A DNA stretch of 64,000 bases from positions 11,946-75,945 of the forward strand of contig NZ_JANYMP010000030.1 of assembly GCF_025061645.1 (NCBI RefSeq). Reading direction: 5' to 3'. The notes under the pieces were generated by a model. The model made no database searches. It was given only the letters and a program-made list of their open reading frames with translations, and was not told the DNA's origin. Shown piece after piece: positions 59,788-64,000 of this stretch (position 1 is its first letter; each line of letters opens with the position of its first letter). The translations under genes were made by a program, and so were the position numbers. The stretch is from Umezawaea endophytica (GTDB lineage Bacteria; Actinomycetota; Actinomycetes; Mycobacteriales; Pseudonocardiaceae).

Positions 59788-60309
59788 ATGCCCGACCCGA
59801 AGGATCCCCAGGGCCCCACTCCCGAACCGACAGCGCGACCGCCGAGGGCCGAGCAGCCGACCACCCCGCTGCCCGCGACCGGGTCACCCGCACCCCAACC
59901 CACGGCCGAACAGCCCGCACCCCAGCCGACGGTCGAACAGCCCGCCGCACCCCAGCCCACGGCTGAGCAGCCGACTCCCCCGCCCGCACCCGAGGCGGCC
60001 CCCCAGCAGCCGGTCACGACCGCCTCCGCGGCCGAGGCGCCTCCGGGACCCCCACCCGCGGCGGCCCCGGTGTACGCGACCGCCCCGCGCCGCGGGTTCC
60101 GGCAGGTCGCGGCCCACCGGGCCACCCAGTTGGTCGCCGTCGGCGTGCTCGGCCTGATCATCGGCGGCGGCCTCGTGGCCCTGCTCGACCGCGACGGCTA
60201 CCGCGGCGGCCATGGCCGTCCCGGGATCTCGCGCATGGACGACCGGGGTCCCGGCCCGCGCGGTGACCACGGTCCGCGCTGGGACGACCACGGCCGCTTC
60301 GAACGCTGA
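59788..60309 (+). CDS. Proline-rich single-pass membrane protein
   Basis: A 173-residue protein. Residues 1-95 are a low-complexity Pro/Ala/Gln/Thr/Glu tract built on about four imperfect copies of PQPTAEQPA; residues 112-132 (TQLVAVGVLGLIIGGGLVAL) are one transmembrane helix; the last 40 residues are charged and rich in Gly, Asp, Arg and His. The topology suggests a cytoplasmic proline-rich region and a short extracytoplasmic tail. No family is recognised. GGAGA precedes ATG 59788; divergent from thrS. Confidence 0.75.
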   Translation: MPDPKDPQGPTPEPTARPPRAEQPTTPLPATGSPAPQPTAEQPAPQPTVEQPAAPQPTAEQPTPPPAPEAAPQQPVTTASAAEAPPGPPPAAAPVYATAPRRGFRQVAAHRATQLVAVGVLGLIIGGGLVALLDRDGYRGGHGRPGISRMDDRGPGPRGDHGPRWDDHGRFER

Positions 60310-60354
60310 CCCCCGACGGCCGCGTGCCCCGGCCCTCGGGGCACGCGGCGCGGA

Positions 60355-61095
60355 CTACGCCGTGTACCCGCCGTCCACGGCCAGCGCCGTGCCGGTGATC
60401 CACCGCGCCTCGGGCCCGGCCAGGAACGCCACGGCGGACGCGATGTCCTCGACGGCGCCGTAGGTGCCCGTGGCGGTCCGGACGTCCTCGCCCGGCTCGC
60501 CCGCGAGCGCCCTGCCGTTCATCTCCGTGGCCGTCGGGCCGGGGTCGACGGTGTTCACGGTGATCCCGAGCGGGCCCAGGTCGTGCGCCAGCCCCTTGGT
60601 GAAACCGATCAGGGCCGACTTCGTCATCGAGTACAGCGCCACGTTCGGCACCGGCACCCGGACGCCCCAGCAGCTACCGATGCTGATCACCCGGCCGCCG
60701 CGCCCCAGGTGCGGCAGGGCAGCTTGCGTGGCCAGGTAGGTGCCCCGGACGTGGATCGCGATCATGCGGTCCACCTCGGCGAGCGGCACGTCCTGGATGG
60801 GCCCGTAGGAGAACGTCCCGGCGTTGTTCACCAGCACGTCGAGCCCGCCGAGTTCGGCGACCGCCCGCGAGGGCAGCGCGGCCACCTCCTCCGCGTCCGC
60901 CATGTCCGCGCGCAGGGCGACCGCCTTCCGCCCCGTCGCCTCGATCCGCTCCACCACCTGGTCCGCCCGGTCCTTCGCGGCCACGTAGGTCAGCGCCACG
61001 TCCGCGCCGTCCCGCGCGAGCCGGAGCGCAATGGCCGCCCCGATGCCCCGGCTGCCCCCGGTCACCAGCGCGACCTTGCCCGCGAGCTGCGACAT
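60355..61095 (-). CDS. Short-chain dehydrogenase/reductase
   Basis: A 246-residue classical SDR: TGGSRGIG cofactor loop at residues 11-18, NNAG motif (VLVNNAGTFSYG), catalytic Ser in SIGSCWG, and YSMTK active-site Tyr/Lys. Arg and Ser in the loop favour NADPH. GGAG lies seven bases before ATG 61095. Divergent from a TetR regulator, which probably represses it; substrate unknown. Confidence 0.9.
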   Translation of the reverse strand: MSQLAGKVALVTGGSRGIGAAIALRLARDGADVALTYVAAKDRADQVVERIEATGRKAVALRADMADAEEVAALPSRAVAELGGLDVLVNNAGTFSYGPIQDVPLAEVDRMIAIHVRGTYLATQAALPHLGRGGRVISIGSCWGVRVPVPNVALYSMTKSALIGFTKGLAHDLGPLGITVNTVDPGPTATEMNGRALAGEPGEDVRTATGTYGAVEDIASAVAFLAGPEARWITGTALAVDGGYTA

Positions 61096-61179
61096 GTCCG
61101 TCTCCCCATTTTTGTAGTGACTTATCAATAAAGTAGTATTGGATCACACGGGGATCGACGGCGGAACCGCGGAGGGCTG
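61096..61179. promoter_or_regulatory. Divergent SDR/TetR promoter region
   Basis: An AT-rich core, TAGTGACTTATCAATAAAGT (61115-61134), carries an imperfect dyad (ACTT-n7-AAGT and flanks) between the divergent SDR and TetR genes, and contains likely -10 sequences for the SDR promoter. This is the expected place for the TetR operator. Confidence 0.5.
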
Positions 61180-61782
61180 ATGGCGGAGCGGGGCAGGCCG
61201 CGCAAGTTCGACCGCGACACGGCGCTGCGGCAGGCGATGGTGACGTTCTGGGAGCTGGGCTACGAGGGCGCGGGGCTCAGCGACCTCACCAGCGCGATGG
61301 GCATCAACCCGCCCAGCCTCTACAACGCCTTCGGGTCGAAGGAGAAGCTCTTCCACGAGGCCGTCGCCCTCTACGGCGACTCGCAGGGCTCGGCCACGCA
61401 CCGCGCCCTGCGCGAGGAGCCGGCGGCCCGCGCGGCGGTCGAGGCGGTCCTGCGCGGCAACCTCGCGATCTACGCCGACCCCACGACCCCGACCGGCTGC
61501 ATGGTGGTGCTGTCCGCGCTGAACTGCGCCCCGCGCAACCGGTCCGTCCGCGACCACCTCGCGGACCACCGGCGTTCCACGGTGCGCGCGCTGGAACTGC
61601 GCCTGGAACAGGCGGTGTCGAGCGGGGAACTGCCCGCCACCACCGATCCGGCGCGGGTGGCGGCGTTCTACGCGACGGTGCTGCACGGCCTGTCGATCGA
61701 GGCGCGCGACGGCGTGGACCAGGCGGTGCTGGAGTCCGCGGTCGAGTCCGCCATGGCGGCGTGGGACGTGCTGACTAGCTGA
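61180..61782 (+). CDS. TetR-family regulator
   Basis: A 200-residue TetR protein: RGRPRKFDRDTALRQAMVTF, then GYEGAGLSDLTSAMGINPPS and LYNAFGSKEKLFHEA form the helix-turn-helix; residues 90-190 are the ligand domain (TetR_C-type with PTGCMVVLSALNCAP). This subgroup (YafC/AcrR-like, next to an SDR) usually senses a reactive or aromatic compound. Its stop codon overlaps the convergent FadR stop by eight bases. Confidence 0.9.
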   Translation: MAERGRPRKFDRDTALRQAMVTFWELGYEGAGLSDLTSAMGINPPSLYNAFGSKEKLFHEAVALYGDSQGSATHRALREEPAARAAVEAVLRGNLAIYADPTTPTGCMVVLSALNCAPRNRSVRDHLADHRRSTVRALELRLEQAVSSGELPATTDPARVAAFYATVLHGLSIEARDGVDQAVLESAVESAMAAWDVLTS

Positions 61783-62503
61783 GGAACCCCCGCAGCAGGG
61801 CTGCCGTGCCGGACAGGTGCTCGGCCATCTCGCGCCGCGCGGCTTCCGCGTCGCCGTCCAGGATCGCGGTGACGATCCGCTCGTGCTGCTCGTTCGAGTG
61901 CGCCAGGTTCGGCTCCAGCAGCGGGATCGCGTCGAGCAGCTCGTTGGTCCTCATCCGGACGTCCGCGACGGCGGCGGTGAGCGATGCCGACCCGGTCGCC
62001 TCGGCGATGGCCAGGTGCAGCCGCGAGTCGCGGCGCCGGTACTCCCCCACGTCCGCCGCGACGCACTCGGCGAGCCGGGCGCGCAGGTTGCGCCGGTCGT
62101 TCTGGCCGAGCGACCGGCCCGCGGCGGCTTCCGCCGCGCCCGCTTCGAGGACCTGCCGCAACGTCAGCGCGTCGGCGAGGTCCGCGCCGCCGCCCCGGTC
62201 CGACGTGGGCTGGGGCAGCGGCAGGACCTCGTTGACGAACGTCCCGCCGTACCGGCCGCGGCGCGACTCGACGTACCCGGCCTGCTGCAACGACCTGATG
62301 GCCTCGCGCAGGGTCACCCGGCTCACACCGAGCCGGGTGGCCAGTTCGCGTTCCGCGGGCAGGCGTTCACCTGGCACCGCGACGCCCAGCCGGATCGCCT
62401 GGAGCAGGCGTTCGACGGTCTCCTCGAACGCGTTGCCCGCGCGGACCGGCCGGAACACCGCGGCGTCCGCTGTGGACGGTGCCTCCTGCCAGGGCTGGGC
62501 CAC
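61775..62503 (-). CDS. FadR-subfamily GntR regulator
   Basis: A 242-residue protein: winged helix in the N-terminal 75 residues (LGVAVPGERLPAERELATRL, SRVTLREAIRSLQQAGYVES) and a C-terminal all-helical FCD ligand domain with DSRLHLAIAEATGS and HSNEQHERIVTAILDGDAEA, whose Asp/His residues bind metal. GTG 62503 overlaps the SDR stop by one base (TAGTG). It is the last gene of the ALDH-SDR operon and likely its repressor. Confidence 0.9.
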   Translation of the reverse strand: MAQPWQEAPSTADAAVFRPVRAGNAFEETVERLLQAIRLGVAVPGERLPAERELATRLGVSRVTLREAIRSLQQAGYVESRRGRYGGTFVNEVLPLPQPTSDRGGGADLADALTLRQVLEAGAAEAAAGRSLGQNDRRNLRARLAECVAADVGEYRRRDSRLHLAIAEATGSASLTAAVADVRMRTNELLDAIPLLEPNLAHSNEQHERIVTAILDGDAEAARREMAEHLSGTAALLRGFLS

Positions 62504-63270
62504 TACAAGGGGGTCACGTAGGCGCCGGAGATGCCGCCGTCGACCAGGAAGTTCGACGCGGTCATGAACGACGAGTCGTCGCTGGCCAGGAACGCCACCG
62601 CGGCGGCGATCTCCTCGGGTTCGGCGAACCGGCCGAGCGGCACGTGCACGAGCCGCCGGGCCGCGCGCTCGGCGTCCTTGGCGAACAACTCCTTGAGCAG
62701 CGGCGTGTTGACCGGGCCGGGGCTCAGGGCGTTGACCCGCACGCCGTCGCGGGCGAACTGCACGCCGAGTTCGCGGCTCATCGCCAGCACCCCGCCCTTG
62801 GACGCGGTGTAGGCGATCTGCGAGGTCGCGGCGCCCATCGTGGCGACGAACGACGCCGTGTTGATCACCGAACCCTTGCCCGCCTCGAGCATGTACGGGA
62901 TGACGTACTTGCAGCACAGGTAGACCGACGTGAGGTTGACCCGGTTGACCCGCTCCCACGCCTCGATGCCGGTGGTCAGGATCGAGTCGTCCTCGGGCGG
63001 CGAGATGCCCGCGTTGTTGAACGCGACGTCGATCCGCCCGTACATCCCGTGCACGGCCGCGTAGAGCGAGCGCACGTCCTCCTCGTTGGTCACGTCGACC
63101 CGGTGGAACTTCCCGTCGACCTCCTTGGCCGCCGCCTCCCCCGCCTCGCGGTCGATGTCGACGATCACGATCCGCGCGCCCTCCGACGCCAGCCTGCGGG
63201 CGGACGCGAGCCCGATGCCGCTGCCGCCACCGGTGATGACCGCGACGCGGTCTTCGAGCCGTCGTACCAT
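62503..63270 (-). CDS. Short-chain dehydrogenase (3-oxoacyl-ACP reductase-like)
   Basis: A 255-residue classical SDR: TGGGSGIG loop at residues 13-20, Asp39-region (VIVDIDREAG) favouring NAD, FNNAGISPP, and the YTASKG active site. It is coupled to the aldehyde dehydrogenase (TGATG overlap) and to the FadR regulator. In Streptomyces, similar ALDH-SDR-regulator sets accompany glutamine-synthetase-like genes for ethanolamine or polyamine use; whether that applies depends on genes beyond the window. Confidence 0.9.
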   Translation of the reverse strand: MVRRLEDRVAVITGGGSGIGLASARRLASEGARIVIVDIDREAGEAAAKEVDGKFHRVDVTNEEDVRSLYAAVHGMYGRIDVAFNNAGISPPEDDSILTTGIEAWERVNRVNLTSVYLCCKYVIPYMLEAGKGSVINTASFVATMGAATSQIAYTASKGGVLAMSRELGVQFARDGVRVNALSPGPVNTPLLKELFAKDAERAARRLVHVPLGRFAEPEEIAAAVAFLASDDSSFMTASNFLVDGGISGAYVTPL

Positions 63271-64000
63271 CAGTTCTGCTCCTCGGAAGAGATGAACACG
63301 TTCTTGGTCTCGGTGAACGAGTCGAGCGCGTCCGGCCCCAGTTCGCGGCCGAGCCCGGACTGCTTGAACCCGCCGAAGGGCGTGGAGTAGCGCACGGACG
63401 AGTGCGAGTTGACCGACAGGTTGCCCGCCTCGACGCCGCGGGAGACGCGCAGCGCGCGGCCGACGTCACGGGTCCAGATCGAGCCGGACAGACCGAACGC
63501 GCTGTCGTTGGCCAGCCTGATCGCGTCGGCCTCGTCGGTGAACCGCAGCACCGACACGACCGGGCCGAAGATCTCCTCGACGGCGGCCGGGTCCGAGGGT
63601 GACACCGGGGCCAGTACCGTTGGCGGGAACCAGTAACCGGGCCCCGAGGGGGCCGACCCGCGGAACGCCACGGGCGCGTCGGACGGCACGTAGGACGACA
63701 CCTTGGCGTGGTGCGCGGCCGAGATCAGCGGACCCATCTCGGTCTTCTCGTCACCGGGAGCACCGACGACGACACCCTTGACCGCGGGCTCCAGCAGCTC
63801 CATGAACCGGTCGTAGACGCTGTCCTGCACCAGGATCCGCGACCGCGCGCAGCAGTCCTGGCCCGCGTTGTCGAACACGCCGTAGGGCGCGGTCGCGGCG
63901 GCCTTCTCCAGGTCGGAGTCCGCGAACACGATGTTCGCCGACTTCCCGCCCAGTTCCAGCGTCACCCGCTTCACCTGGTCCGCGCAGCCGGCCATGATCT
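63270..64000 (-). CDS. Aldehyde dehydrogenase (partial, C-terminal part)
   Basis: The visible 243 residues are the C-terminal half of an NAD(P)-dependent ALDH. The general base is in VTLELGGKSANIVF, the nucleophile in NAGQDCCARSR (two adjacent Cys), and EEIFGPVVSVLRF plus PFGGFKQSGLGRELG are the standard late motifs. Unlike MmsA it keeps the ELGGK Glu, so it oxidises an aldehyde to a free acid. The 5' end lies beyond base 64000. It is the upstream partner of the SDR/FadR genes. Confidence 0.93.
   Translation of the reverse strand, partial: IMAGCADQVKRVTLELGGKSANIVFADSDLEKAAATAPYGVFDNAGQDCCARSRILVQDSVYDRFMELLEPAVKGVVVGAPGDEKTEMGPLISAAHHAKVSSYVPSDAPVAFRGSAPSGPGYWFPPTVLAPVSPSDPAAVEEIFGPVVSVLRFTDEADAIRLANDSAFGLSGSIWTRDVGRALRVSRGVEAGNLSVNSHSSVRYSTPFGGFKQSGLGRELGPDALDSFTETKNVFISSEEQN

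Noticed and set aside
1-64000. tRNA, rRNA, CRISPR or transposase/integrase genes
   Set aside because: None recognised by eye; no repeat-spacer array and no DDE or tyrosine-recombinase motifs in the reading frames. A tRNA scan would settle the tRNA question.

Overview
The window is high-GC actinobacterial DNA, most likely from a filamentous Pseudonocardiaceae-type organism (Saccharothrix, Lentzea or Actinosynnema-like; this is inference, not a database result). The evidence is the GC-rich third codon positions, frequent GTG starts, 4-base ATGA/GTGA gene overlaps, ergothioneine and mycothiol-type genes, phosphatidylinositol-mannoside (PIM) synthesis, an F420-type oxidoreductase, and XRE/DUF5753 + DUF397 regulatory pairs. 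No rRNA, tRNA, CRISPR array, integrase or transposase was seen.

Layout. 1-5.5 kb: end of a DnaQ-type exonuclease, a coiled-coil protein, a small hydrolase, an NTF2-like protein, an MFS exporter, a DUF1345 membrane protein and a CoA-transferase. 5.5-11.6 kb: a secreted tripeptidyl-aminopeptidase-like hydrolase, then a tightly coupled egtABCD ergothioneine operon (minus strand; egtE absent). 11.7-24 kb: mixed regulatory and metabolic genes: ArsR/SRPBCC pair, a secreted CBM-FnIII-sugar-dehydrogenase protein, XRE/DUF397 pair, an AcnR-like TetR regulator with a 20-bp palindrome, MFS, DUF1707, thioesterase, P450, POT peptide transporter, mycothiol-type DinB protein and DUF4262. 24.3-33.2 kb: yebC and pdxT, then (after a PLP lyase/Lrp pair, MarR/isochorismatase-like pair, acyl-CoA dehydrogenase and azlCD/XRE-cupin unit) pdxS. 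33.5-36.9 kb: an EF-G-like GTPase and an anti-sigma/STAS pair. 37.1-48.6 kb: a pyrimidine/beta-amino-acid nitrogen catabolic island: MMSA dehydrogenase, beta-alanine-type transaminase, PucR regulator, NCS1 permease, beta-ureidopropionase, dihydropyrimidinase and an LLM-class oxidoreductase, interrupted by a decayed STAND/TPR pseudogene. 48.6-49.4 kb: a compositionally odd stretch with a 23-bp perfect inverted repeat, a LuxR-HTH gene and a 23-bp direct repeat. 49.4-59.5 kb: LemA-Nudix, pimA, patA, pgsA, then XRE, YceI and an intact STAND/TPR protein, then a HIT protein and thrS. 59.8-64 kb: a proline-rich membrane protein, SDR/TetR pair and a FadR-SDR-aldehyde dehydrogenase operon cut by the window end.

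How it fits together. Read on the minus strand, thrS, HIT, pgsA, patA, pimA, Nudix, pdxS, pdxT and yebC occur in the same order as the mycobacterial Rv2614c-Rv2603c locus, but the backbone is split by three accessory blocks (about 53.1-56.9, 33.2-49.4 and 25.7-32.3 kb). The largest block carries a nearly complete reductive pyrimidine-degradation route: uptake, ring opening, decarbamoylation, transamination and CoA-acylating oxidation. The flavin/F420-type enzyme at its end is the only candidate here for the missing first redox step. That enzyme and the unusual repeats beside it are the most interesting material in the window.
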